Below the pieces are notes generated by a model. The model did no database searches, had not been told where the DNA came from, and saw only the letters and a program-made list of their open reading frames with translations. A program made the translations under genes and the position numbers. From contig OZ025211.1 of the NCBI GenBank assembly GCA_964019055.1, positions 16,118,716 to 16,182,715 of the forward strand: DNA of 64,000 nt, written 5' to 3'. The stretch's first letter is position 1. Each line of letters opens with the position of its first letter. Positions 1 through 11,466 of this stretch are shown in pieces. Source of the stretch: Anthopleura xanthogrammica (lineage: Eukaryota; Cnidaria; Anthozoa; Actiniaria; Actiniidae).

Positions 1-1565
1 AAAGTTGCGCGTTACAGTTTAATGGGATGGGCAAACAAAAGGAACATAAAAATATCGAATATGAAACAGTATTTACGAAAGTATTTATGTGCATTCATTT
101 CTGGGCTGTAGACGATCAGTTCAAGGATTTGATTTAAAGAGCGGGAGTTTGTCTTTTGGTCGAGGGTCGAGGGGATCTCTCAAGTTTCCTGGGGAACGTG
201 AGACGTTTACTAAAATGTCCCTCGTTTTCGTACATGTCTCACGTTGACAAGAACGAGGGTGTTTTACGGGAAGGAACTTACGATCGAAGATTGAGGGATC
301 GAGGTACACGATCGAGGGTGTTTTATGAAAGGTATGAAGGTATTTGAAAAGTACTTTATTTTTGACGAAAATATATTCTTAGAGATTACAATTCATACAA
401 TAAGGTAATATAAGAAAGAAATGGCGCAAAACCATTGCAGTTTGTTTGCTGAGTTTGCGCTTGGGCAATTCTAATTTTCATTTAATTTGTGCAAAATTGT
501 GTACAGTTTTGTTAGATTATTGAGCTCATTCTTTGAATGTTGTTTCGAAAAATGTGTTTCAAGGTACTATATCGTTTTCCATACACATTTATCATTCATT
601 ACAATAAAAAAAAATTTGAAATATAAATAAATAAATAAACAAGCAAAAATAAATAAATAAATAAAAAGTTAAATAAATAAATAAGCAAACAAATAAATAA
701 ATAAACAAATAGATAAATAGATAAATAAATAAATAAACAAATAGATAAATAAATAAATAAACAAATAAACAAAAACAAATAACAAGCAACAATTTTTATT
801 TGGAGTTTCATTAATGTTTACATAAAGGGGAAGTTCATTTAATATGCCGAGGGGGGAGGAATGAAGTTAGGGTTGGAGTGGGGGGTACCAAAGATTGTTT
901 TTGCACATGTGATATAAAAAATTGTCATGCACACAGTGGGGCTCTCAATTTGGGGATCGAAAATTTCCATGGGTTGTCCTTTTATGGGCTTCGAAAATTA
1001 AGTTAACTTCTAAGGGAGCTGAAAAAAATAGATTTTTGGGAAATATTCATCTCTCCTCACATATTAAATGACCTTTCCCTAAGTATATACAATTTCATAT
1101 ATACAGTTGTGAAAGCCTATGGCCAAAACAGACACCCTCTTCATTTGAAAATAAGCTTAATATCTTTTACTAAAGAGAACAAAACAGAATCTTATTTAAA
1201 CATTTGATATAACATGTAATCTAATCCATATATACAATCTTGAACTTGAGAAAATTTCCCTTTTTATGTGTTTCAGCTATATACATGGATCCACCCTTGA
1301 GTTAACTAACAAAAATGTACAAATTAGTGTACATTATGTGATATATATATGGTATGTTTCTATCGTATACTTCTTGCCTAAAACTGTACATGGAAAGGTA
1401 GTCTTGAGTCAATCTGAAATGAAAAAGAAAATGTACAGAGCATCATATTCCTGTCACTGGGTTTATGTGTAATATATGCTAATTAATGTTAGCAACAATT
1501 ACCCATACTCACAACCAATCAAATATAAAATAATTCCCTCTCTCTCTTTCTCGTCCACTTCCAAA
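1..1565. other. No gene supported; AT-rich intergenic sequence
   Basis: I see no exon with matching splice sites and no conserved protein here. A tetranucleotide array (612-786, listed separately) is the only clear structure. The short ORFs across the array are repeat translations. Confidence 0.6.
612..786. repeat. Imperfect AAAT/AAAC tetranucleotide microsatellite
   Basis: The stretch is an interrupted AAAT array with AAAC, GATA and AAGC variants. It reads as Phe/Leu/Ile/Tyr-rich ORFs on the minus strand that have no coding value. Confidence 0.9.
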
Positions 1566-1570
1566 TTAAA

Positions 1571-1870
1571 CTAAAGCACCTTCCGGGTTAAGCATGAGAG
1601 CTCTGAGCATGCTTTCCCCTCACAGATGCCAGACCCAAGCACCTTCCGGGTTAGACAGTAATGCCTTTCCCTCACAGATGCTATACACCTAAGCACCTTC
1701 CGGGTTAGACAGTAATGCCCTTCCCTCACAGATGCTATATACCTAAGCACCTTCCAGGCTGTAGGCATGGAATAACTATGCCTATTTCCCTCACAGATGC
1801 ACAATTAACCTAAAGCACCTTCCGGGTTAAGCATGAGAGCTCTGAGCATGCTTTCCCCTCATAGATGCAT
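1571..1870. repeat. Five tandem copies of a 53-66 bp hairpin-forming repeat
   Basis: Each unit opens with AAGCACCTTCC and closes with CCTCACAGATGC (CCTCATAGATGC in the last). Units begin near 1573, 1638, 1692, 1745 and 1812. The first and last copies are almost identical and carry an imperfect palindrome centred on GAGAGCTCTGAG; the middle copies replace it with GACAGTAATGCC or another sequence. The closing motif resembles the CCTC-AC/CG-ATGG junction of the 90-bp array at 7137-7440, but the families are not otherwise similar. Function unknown. Confidence 0.75.
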
Positions 1871-2003
1871 CGATCAGCCTGTAATTTATTGCACATCAAA
1901 CCAAACATTAATTTGTTGCCTATGGGTAAGACATAATTACCACTTCCCATGTTTTCCCAGGAGATGATGCCTCATAAGTACAATATAATAGTACTTACCT
2001 TAT

Positions 2004-5000
2004 TTAATTTTCTTTATTAAACTCCAGCCCAGCTAATAAAAAAATATAGTATATTGATTAGATATAAGGAATAATAACTTGAAACTAAAGGTTTACATAT
2101 ATACAAGTTACGTATACACAAAGCTGTTATTGACAAAAAAAGAGATATATAACATGGATGTTTTTTTTTTGCATTTGGGCTTGTGTGTTCTTTGAAGTAA
2201 TTGTTTTAATTATTGTTTTAATACTCACCTCTACATTTTCTTCTCTCCCTCTCGTTTTGCCTTCTTCTCGCCCTCCTTCTCTTCTTTCTTTCTTGTTCTG
2301 CATTCGTAACCTTTACTTCCACCATAGTCTTTTCCCCTCCTTCCCTTTTCTCCATTTCTAAAATACCGTCATCTTTATCCTTCATGTTCTCATCTCTTTT
2401 ATCCATTCTTTCCCCTTTGTCCTCGCTTCTCTCCTCTGCATTATCTAAAAAATAAGGGATATATACATGTATGATAGATCTAAAACTTTTGCTACACTGA
2501 TTTCATGCTTGATCAGGATCATGTAATTATGGTTGAATTATACGAGTTTCTTTTGTATAACAAAAATTAGAAAAAAAAATTCCTGATCGAGACATGATTA
2601 TCAAGCAGAAGTGGGAATAAGGTATTAATAACATTAGAGAAAACTATATATATGTGTCTGCATAAATTAAATGACAAACCAAATTAAAGGAATGGTTTTT
2701 ATTTAATCTTGGTTTTAAAACCCTGTTGTACGTACAACATCACATACAGCATATATATATTTATTATTTAGTCAAAATATTTCCCCGTTTCTGATTGCAC
2801 CACATGCACAGTCCCTGGTTCATTTTTCATGATAAGCACTGACTTACCAAATGTGGAAATTAAGAAACGTCATCCTGTTAGGATCCTAGCTATATAAGCA
2901 GAATCCTGTTGGGATTCTAAGCAGAATCCTGCATGTTAGGATCCTAGCCAGGATCCTGTCGGGTTTTCACCTATATATATATTCACATTTATAGAATATG
3001 TTGAACTATAATTACCATCACTGGCTATTATCACTGTTGAGTCATTGCCATTTGGATTTGGTGGTGCATTTGCACCAAAAACAACCTATCATAAAAAAAA
3101 TTACATATAAGTACTGTTGAAGATTTAAATCCTGTAAATCTTTTTCTTTGTCATGTATATATATTGCCATCTTTATTTTATTTATATTTTTATTGCCATC
3201 ATTAATTTTACTGCATGTATACACCAAATTCAAAAATCATTTTCAGGTTTAAAATGGTTTAAATCATAAAAGCTAAGACCAAGGGCTTTTCTGAGCTGTA
3301 GTGGATTATAAATATCCTGAGCATTTACTTTGGAGAGGGGTTTGCATTTGGAAACTATGAAGATCGAGCGACAATATGATTCGGTCAATAACTTGAACGA
3401 GTGTTATAGAGCTGAAAAACTAGAATATGGATAATATATATTAGCCTCGTAAACTGTTTATAACCAGAATTTTTTTAATGTGGTGTATGCTACATATATA
3501 CATACTGCAGCTTGATGCACTTACCTCCTCATCTGACTTGATATTTTTTGATGGCTGAATACAAACGAAATAGGTATTAATTGGCATTTTTTAAACAAGT
3601 TGTAGGGTGGGAACAATACAATACAATATACAAGATGGATTAATCATCATAATCATTATCATTATAATATTATTATTAATAATAATAATAATAATAATAG
3701 CAATCATAATAATTCCCTTATGAAAATATTTGAGAATGCTTAAAAGCCAGGCTGATATATACAGGGTATTGTAAAAAATGACTAGGAATGTCCAAAAAAT
3801 GTGTCAATACTTACATAGAATTTTGTAAATTGCTGGCTATTGCTACAATAAAAAGAAAAGGAAATAATGTGAAATATAATAATTTGCATATTGCAAATTT
3901 TGTTTCAACAGTCATGTGCTTCGCTTCCCTTCGTTACATTGTTTCTTACCTCAACAGGTCAAAGTATAGTCCTAAATCTTCATGGCAGGATTCTATCCCT
4001 TCAAAAAGGGCTTTATCTGTATTAAGAAATAAAAACATGTTAGACTTATGTCAGACTTAATTATAAACTACATTATAATATATATAACAGAGCTATACAT
4101 AAAACTAAAAGATGTATGGTTGACACCTTTGTTGTGCGTACCTGTTTCTATGTTGTTCCTGCAAAATTTTCCAACTGAAAACAAATAAAAGCTAATCAAT
4201 ACATTCCATATTGACATAATAATTTGAAAGGCAAATGAGATTAGTGAATAATAATTAAATCAATATTATTAGTTTACCTACAACTCCATCACCTTCATAA
4301 ATGGAAGTATGGACCATATCTATAAAAAATATATATATAAATTTAAAAAAATAGAATAAATTAAAATAAAATAATATGGTTCAGTCTACTAATTAGGATG
4401 GCATTTCCTGAACACCTCATACTGTTTAGCATGCATGCAACTTACGTGGCGTGTGCTTTGTGGATGATGGTGATGGTGCTGATTTCTTTGCTGCTGCTGA
4501 AAAAAACAATAAAATAAAATAATTAATAATTAGTAAAATGAAATAGAATAAAATAAATTAAAATAAAATAATATGGTTCAGTCTGCTAATTAGGATGGCA
4601 TTCAAAACAATTATCCTGACCACCTCGTACTGTTCGGCATGCAACTTACGTGGCGTGTGCTTTATGAATGATGGTGATGGTGCTGATTTCTTTGATTTCT
4701 TCATTGCTGTAAAAATATAGTAAAATGAAATAGAATAAAATAATTTAAATAATATAATATGGTTCATTCTGCTAATTAGGATGGCATTCAAAACAATTAT
4801 CCTGACCACCTCGTACTGTTCGGCATGCAACTTACGTGGTGTGCGCTTTGTGGATGATGGTGATGGTGCTGATTTCTTTGCTGCTGCTGAAAAAAACAAT
4901 AAAATAAAATAACATAACATAAAAACAATCAAATCAAATCAAATCAAATCAAATCAAATCAAATCAAATCAAATCAAATCAAATCAAATCAAATCAAATC

Positions 5001-6895
5001 AAATCAAATCAAATCAAATCAAATCAAATCAAATCAAATCAAATCAAATCAAATCAAATCAAATCAAATCAAATCAAATCAAATCAAATCAAATCAAATC
5101 AAATCAAATCAAATCAAATCAAATCAAATCAAATCAAATCAAATCAAATCAAATCAAATCAAATCAAATCAAATCAAATCAAATCAAATCAAATCAAATC
5201 AAATCAAATCAAATCAAATCAAATCAAATCAAATCAAATCAAATCAAATCAAATCAAATCAAATCAAATCAAATCAAATCAAATCAAATCAAATCAAATC
5301 AAATCAAATCAAATCAAATCAAATCAAATCAAATCAAATCAAATCAAATCAAATCAAATCATAATATGATTCAGTCTGCTATTATATAATGCTATTAGGA
5401 TGGCATTCAAAACATATCCTGACCACCTCGTACTGTTCTGCATGAAACTTACGTATCCAAAAATGAATTAGTCTTTGTATTTCTTAAACTTACATGTGAA
5501 GGGAGATTGATAAAAGTCATCATCTGCAAATCAATTTTAATTCAACAGATAATATTTAGAATGTAAATCAATGGATACATATAGTTTCAGATAGGTTTCA
5601 AATAATTAAATTAATGTTGTAATGGTACACCTTGCACGTTGATCGATCCACTGGTCATTATTTAAGCTTGTTTATAGCATGTCAGGGCTCAAAATAATGG
5701 ACATCCAGTCATAATTAATTTAAGCCAGTCAATATGTCTGGACAAATACATATTTGACCAGTTATTGCCAATTGTTGGATGTTCAAAAAGATTAGTAATT
5801 AACCAATGGTAATTTTCATTAAATTACTAATTAATTGTCACTCATGTGGAAAGGTCTGTGAATGCATGCGTTTGATAGCCTCAATATTTACGTTTATAAC
5901 ATTTATAACGTTTATAACATTTCACAAAAATCTTCATTATATAATCGCAATTGTTCTTGGCAAACTGAAGGCTATACTGCTGGTTTTCATACACCTTGCA
6001 GGTCCACAGCATGTAGTCATTACTTTGCTGCCTGAAAATTAACCTGCTTTACCAAATAAAGTAGTTTCAAATATGACTGGTCAAAATGTCCATTCAAAAC
6101 CGTATAAATCACCAAATTTGGCTGGGCATTGAATGCGTTGACTGCCAGTTATTTTGAGTCCTGTCATGAAGTGCACATTTGCAAATGACAGAATTATATA
6201 TAGCTTAATTGGAGACTAACAAAACACCTCCAGGAATTAAAAAAATGATATTACATCTATATTTCACTCACCACTTCCTGCACTTTCTGGATCATCTGAA
6301 AAAGGGGAAACATCATATATACATAAGTGCCTAGTTGTCACAATGCAAAACCTCAAAAACTAACAATCCAACAGTTAAATAACAAAGTTTTTAATTATAT
6401 GCTCACATTGCAAATTGATAATATATATATATATATATATAGGCTCATACACCAATTCACACAGATAACCTCACCTTACAGTTAAGTGGCTCAAGCGTAA
6501 CTGGCCCTCTGCTCCATTAATGATTTCATTATTCGAATAATTGAGTTGATTAATTATTTACTCTGACTCCAAACTTGAAAATAAATTATCTACTTGAGTT
6601 TTGATTGGATTCTTCAACTATTGTCATGCCAAGGTAGGAAAACTCCCCAGAAAGGCAATCCCTTAGAATTTTAGTTGTGAAATGAATGTGAAGTTAGGAT
6701 TTTGGATTTTTTAATGAAAACTCAGAGTGGATAATCAATATTCGAATAATAAATTCATTAATGGAGCCTAGGGGGGTATGCTTGAGCCTTTTTTAGTGTA
6801 AATTAAGCTTAAGATTATATTTCATTGCTTTTTGGCAATCACAAAGTATTAAATGTACTCACGATTTCCATTATTGTTGTTTGCACTTGGCTGGG
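2004..6895 (-). CDS. Micro-exon gene encoding a low-complexity charged protein (partial)
   Basis: At least 14 exons with GT-AG borders can be chained on the minus strand with consistent phase. Approximate exons: 6863-6895, 6272-6295, 5494-5523, 4836-4886, 4650-4706, 4446-4496, 4278-4319, 4142-4174, 3950-4016, 3815-3842, 3526-3556, 3016-3085, 2233-2442 and 2004-2032, the last ending in TAA. Most are 24-70 nt and most introns are phase 1. The first eleven give short Ser/Pro/Lys/Asp-rich peptides; one run contains KSAPSPS repeated three times. The 2233-2442 exon is highly charged, ending in Arg/Lys clusters that could act as nuclear localisation signal. The 5' end is not resolved: an ATG exon at 7447-7529 with a GT donor is a candidate, but its phase does not match the next exon. 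I do not recognise the family. Phase agreement over so many junctions is strong evidence for a real gene. Confidence 0.7.
4371..4905 (-). repeat. Three tandem copies of a ~185-bp intron-exon-intron unit
   Basis: Three copies (about 4371-4520, 4556-4715, 4743-4905) each contain one 51- or 57-nt exon with a CAG acceptor and GTAAGT donor plus similar flanking intron. A fourth, partial copy lacking the exon core lies at 5363-5455 beyond the AAATC array. The exon copies keep phase 1 on both sides, so duplication lengthens the protein without a frameshift. Confidence 0.8.
4931..5360. repeat. (AAATC)86 pentanucleotide microsatellite
   Basis: The array is 430 bp long, that is 86 full copies, with no interruption that I can see. 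It lies in an intron of the micro-exon gene, next to the partial fourth copy of the duplicated exon unit. The perfect purity suggests recent expansion or collapse/expansion in assembly. Confidence 0.98.
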
Positions 6896-7136
6896 CTGTA
6901 AATGAAGGATAAATAAAATTCCATAATCAAATTTAATAACAATATTTCAATGACAATGAGCTTAAAAATCTTAAAAAAGATGATAAAAGTCAAGTAAGCT
7001 TATTGAACCAAGGCAAATTTACAGTAATAAGCTTAATAATACACAATAATAACAATAAATGATTATAATGAATGGAGGAGTCAAACGGCAACTTTTCAGC
7101 CGATGGAAACAAATACTATTATCCGCTATTATCTGC

Positions 7137-7440
7137 CGGGGCATTTCCCTCGCGGATGGAAGGGGTGTTGACCCTAATACTTCAGCGGGTCTCTTCGTTG
7201 TTTGCTGTCTCTCGGACAGCTGCTCCTGGGAAAGCTTCCTCACGAATGGAAGGGGTGTTGACCCTAATACTTCGGCGGGTCTCTTCGTTGTTTGCTGTCT
7301 CTCGGACAGCTGCTCCTGGGAGAGCTTCCTCACGAATGGAAGGGGTGTTGACCCTAATACTTCGGCGGGTCTCTTCGTTGTTTGCTGTCTCTCGGACAGC
7401 TGCTCCTGGGAGAGCTCCCTCATGAATGGAAGGGGTGGCG
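7137..7440. repeat. 90-bp tandem repeat, three and a partial fourth copy
   Basis: The landmark ATGGAAGGGGTG recurs at 7156, 7246, 7336 and 7426, giving an exact 90-bp period (30 codons). Several frames are open on both strands, which is a consequence of the period being a multiple of three. Each copy holds a short hairpin (GCTGTC-tctc-GGACAGC). A G-to-A change in the leftmost copy creates a stop in one minus-strand frame. It may lie in the first intron of the micro-exon gene or be a satellite fragment. Confidence 0.85.
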
Positions 7441-8279
7441 ATCTCTACCTTAGAGATCTCCTCGTCATTTCCTTTAACCTTAACACTCCGACGAGTGAAG
7501 AGTGTAAGATTCTCAGCAATAACATTCATGTTTTCAGTGCTTTGGCTTCAAAAATGGCCGTCGAATTCGAAAAAATCGTGTTCTATGGCATGACCAAGAA
7601 GACAAACCTCGTGGTTGGTCATGTGACTCTGTCTGTCAAGAATATGACAAGGTCTATCACATGACCGGAAGCGTTGCGATGGCGCCCAGACATAACCAAT
7701 CAGAAACGTAGGTGGCCGCAATGGTCACGTGTTAGTATTATGCTAATTGTTCATTTTGTCGCGGAGAAGACACAAAAAAAAAAAAAAAAAAACCAAAGAC
7801 ATTTTATGACCGGGATACCACAGGTATCCCAGTAATAATAATAATTCGTTTAGCCATTTAAGTAACAATGATCTGAGTGTTTTCGTTTTCGTTCTTTTTC
7901 TATAGTTTCAGTCAGTAACTGTATTTTACAAGGATTAAAGTCTGTAAATCTTTAACCAGTAGCCTCGTTTTCATGCAAGAGACCCTCTTAAATTCCCAGC
8001 ATTTGCATTCAGGGCACTACTTTACGTTTGAACTGCCTATAAAAAAGGCAAAATCTTTAACTATGCTAAATGTGGTAGATTTATAATAAAATAAACTTAG
8101 AATTTGGAATTTAGCCTCGTTTCCATGCAAAAAACCTCCCCTAAATACCTTATAATTGTTTTTTAGCAATGCCTCCATATCTAAATCTTTTTATAACATT
8201 GTAAGCTATAATTGTGCAAAATTTCATGCTTTCTTTACGAAGTGAACGATTTTGGGAAATTTTGCACTTATCCGCCTGA

Positions 8280-9116
8280 CTAATTGTTGTTGTTCGCAGT
8301 AAGGTGTGTGTTACTGTTGTAGTTCACGGCGTCATGTGGGTTACCGTTGTTGTTGCACTCCCCAGTGCTCTTGGCTTGTCGTCCTTTCGTTTTTTTCTTT
8401 CTTTGCTCTGGTGGACGGTGTGAAGATGTGCGCTCTATCAAAAAGCTGTTGTCTTCGAACATCTCCTTGCCAATTTGGTGCGCCTTTTGTACTTCACGGG
8501 CGTGGGTCCTTTTTTGTTTTTCGGCAAAAGACGGTCCTTTCCCACCAGTAGTAGCACCAAACTGATATTTTTTCAGCTCCGTTTCCATCATTACTGCATC
8601 TCGAGTGTCAGCTTGGCACGCGTCTAACAGTGTTAGGTTTGGACGGTCTCTGTGGACCCACCCGGCATGGATAACCTCGGCCTGGTTCATTCTTGGGGCA
8701 CTTTGTACACAAAAGGCGCGGAAGATAAAGCATCTTCGTAGGTGCCACCACTCCAAAAATTGACAACTACTATTGGATTGGATGAAGTTGTCAAGTTTTG
8801 CCTTCGTTGATTCATATCCGGGAATTGTTTCGCTGTACAGTAGTTGATCTGTCAATAGAATGAACTCTTCCTCGTGGACTTTATTCAGCCTTCTGGCCTT
8901 TTTGTTTCGCTGTTCGAGGAAATGGAACTCGCACGTTTTTATGCGAGCTAACTCACCGAACACTTTTTTTATTCCAGCAATGTTGGCTCCCGCCATGTCC
9001 GTGCAGTAGCCTAAGGGATTAAATTTTGCACATACGCTGGCTACTTTACTAATGGCCTCATTAAAAAGGGTCCAAAAAAGTTGAACTGTCACAGTGTTTT
9101 CATTTTCCGTTTCCAT
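8280..9116 (-). CDS. MULE-like transposase, C-terminal half (probable fragment)
   Basis: The ORF of 278 residues starts with ATG at 9116. It carries GYCTDMAGAN near residue 37-46 (candidate second catalytic Asp), a C-x2-H pair in CEFHFLEQRN, and RMNQAEVIHAGW (candidate catalytic Glu), in the order used by Mutator-like DDE transposases with the C..H insertion. The segment carrying the first catalytic Asp is missing, so this is a 3' exon or a 5'-truncated copy. The C-terminus is Lys/Arg-rich then Asn/His-rich. It resembles in layout, but not closely in sequence, the transposase at 37420-43048. A possible upstream exon at 9666-9822 with a GT donor is not joined with confidence. Confidence 0.6.
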   Translation of the reverse strand: METENENTVTVQLFWTLFNEAISKVASVCAKFNPLGYCTDMAGANIAGIKKVFGELARIKTCEFHFLEQRNKKARRLNKVHEEEFILLTDQLLYSETIPGYESTKAKLDNFIQSNSSCQFLEWWHLRRCFIFRAFCVQSAPRMNQAEVIHAGWVHRDRPNLTLLDACQADTRDAVMMETELKKYQFGATTGGKGPSFAEKQKRTHAREVQKAHQIGKEMFEDNSFLIERTSSHRPPEQRKKKTKGRQAKSTGECNNNGNPHDAVNYNSNTHLTANNNN

Positions 9117-9899
9117 TGTTGCGAGTGTAATCTGTTTTCGAAGGAGAGGGTGATATACACTTGCAGTGAATGTAAAGCAAGTAACTTTGTCATCATATCA
9201 TCATCATCATCATTATCATTATTAGAATTATGAAGTATTATTATGAAGAAATATACTCCATACTCCCTATCCACGATTTTCAATCACAAAGTGCCATCTT
9301 GGAGTGAAATGTTTTTTAATTTTATATCAATTTTCGTACCAACTCATTTTCATTTTACAAAAAAAAATTTTTTTTTTCTTTATGGGGAAAGTGAAATGTC
9401 ATTGACATCAAAACCGTGTATGCTTTAAAATGTTCGAGCTAGGAAAGGCTAACTAGTTTTCACTTGTTTAAATAAACAAAAAGATAAAAACGTCTTTGTT
9501 TCAACAATGTACTTACCTTGAACTAAACGCTGACTGTATGTATTATGTATTATGTGGTATTTATAAAATGAGAGGCCGTGTTTTATCGGTGGATATAGAC
9601 ACGGATTGTTAATAAGCGGTCAAAGTAAAGGTCTACCAAACAAAACAAGGGGAAAAATTACCTACCCCGTGGACTGTAACGATTCTTAAAGTTTGTTGAA
9701 ACACATGGGCAAATGCGCGGACTACCAAGGCGGTGGCGAAATTGTCATATAACAGTTTCAACGTATCTTTCCATGTTGAGGGTACCTCTTGTCCAAGATC
9801 TACATCGCATAGGAATGCCATGCCGTCATCCCACTCATCCATCCATCCATCCGGTCTATCCATTCACCCGTCCATCAATCATCCCGGCGTCCACTGATT

Positions 9900-10062
9900 C
9901 ATCCATACTGTCCGTCCATTCATCCTTTAACCCCCCCCCCCCCGGTTAAAAACCAATGTTCTTGGTATGACATGTGCCACCCAGGAGTTTATTTGCTAAA
10001 TAACGATTTAACGCTATCCAGGCTTAATACTACCAGTCCCTGGTTGGGAGTTAGTGCAAGGG

Positions 10063-10102
<40 letters not shown>

Positions 10103-10183
10103 ATATATATATATATATATGTATGTATATATATATATATATATGTATGTATATATATATGTATATGTATATGTATATGTATT

Positions 10184-10249
<66 letters not shown>

Positions 10250-10255
10250 CATTGA
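9900..10255. repeat. Poly-C run and TA/TATG microsatellite
   Basis: Just upstream (9832-9930) lies a CATC/GTCCATC-type repeat, then a run of about 13 C near 9930, then a TA- and TATATG-type array from about 10060 to 10252. The Tyr/Ile/Val ORFs across it on both strands are translations of the repeat. Confidence 0.9.
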
Positions 10256-10378
10256 ACATTATTGATATATGAGGTTAGACTAAAAAACTAGAAATAGATG
10301 AGAAAATGTAACTTGTATAAAGATAATTTATAAATCTACTTTTCATTCAAAAAACCATATTATACCTTTTTTTACAAG

Positions 10379-10770
10379 GAAAGCGAATTAAGAAGCTGAC
10401 AGTTACGGGTCAATATAAACTAGACCCACAGATTGGCATCCTTCATTTTGAGGTGAGTAACCAACAAAGTTTTTGTTGCAAGCTTATCTACTATCTATAG
10501 ACTTAACATTTTCTATTTTTGCCATTTGAACTTGAATTGTGAAAATAAAATATAAAATACTAAGAATATTTTTCGTACACATTTTTAAGCTTTTGTTTCA
10601 CAAAAACTTTGAATTTTAAACAAATGTAATTATTTCCTAATCATCAGGTTATTATAGAAGGCATATATGTTGGATGTCATGCAGATGGAGGTTCATGTTG
10701 CAGTTACTTTATTGATAAAAGGAACTTGAAGATATCAAACATTATTTATCAATCAAAACAGTTTTTTTAA
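10379..10770 (+). CDS. Last two exons of an unrecognised plus-strand gene
   Basis: Exon 10379-10452 has an AAG acceptor and GTGAGT donor and encodes a basic peptide ending QIGILHFE. Exon 10648-10770 has a CAG acceptor, joins in phase 0, and encodes EGIYVGCHADGGSCCSYF before a TAA stop. The two open frames agree in phase, and the Cys/His-containing C-terminus looks protein-like. Upstream exons were not found: the (TA)n array lies directly 5'. I do not recognise the family. Confidence 0.45.
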
Positions 10771-11466
10771 ATATAACATCTAATTATACCTTATTAATTT
10801 ATGCATATTCATTTGCCACCCATCTTAAATTATGTGGATGCCACGGGACAAAGTTAAAAATGTTTATGAAGAAAAGTGTGGGGATTTTTTTTTCATAATT
10901 TAATGCTCCAACTACCATCAATTTCAATTGGTTTTTAGAATTTGTTTTTTATAGGCCATAAAATTAAGATGGCCCTATAGCTGTGTACTCTAAGCTTGGA
11001 TTTTTCAATACTTATCCCTAGGCTTATCACAATTTCTTACTTGTAACAACAGAATCAATGAAATTGACAATGATTGTAGCATGTGTATTGTATAAGGGAC
11101 AAGGTCAGAACAATGGTCCAAAATAGGGACCCAATTTTATTGATTTAGCTGATGGATACCAGTAAATACCCCCTCCCCCTCATACACCTGTGGAAATGCT
11201 TAATACTGGGTTTCCGTAGTGACTATTTCTGTACACAAATACGTAACTTGTTTAGCATAAATGAAAACAGGGAGTACATTTATTTGACTTTAGTTTTGGA
11301 GATATTTGTGGACAAAATCCAGGATTTCACTTACAGAGGGGGTGAGTAACGGGTAACACCCCCCTTTCCCTCTAAACCAGGTCCCATAAGATGACAATTA
11401 TTTTGACCTTGTCCCTAATATTGGTCTTGATGTGGAGCTATTCAAAAAAGGAGGGACACTCAACAC
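10771..11466. other. No gene supported; intergenic
   Basis: No exon pair with matching phase is visible. The sequence is the space between the plus-strand exon ending at 10770 and the stop codon of the minus-strand recombinase at 11467. Confidence 0.5.

Noticed and set aside
592..811. Leu/Ile/Tyr-rich minus-strand ORFs resembling membrane proteins
   Set aside because: They are translations of the AAAT microsatellite and change with each repeat register.
1571..1870. Possible hammerhead ribozyme or CRISPR-like array
   Set aside because: No CUGAUGA...GAAA core is present, and the unit lengths and cores are not those of a CRISPR repeat-spacer array.
9972..10272. Tyr/Ile/Val ORFs on both strands
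   Set aside because: They come from the TA/TATG microsatellite; there is no unique coding sequence.
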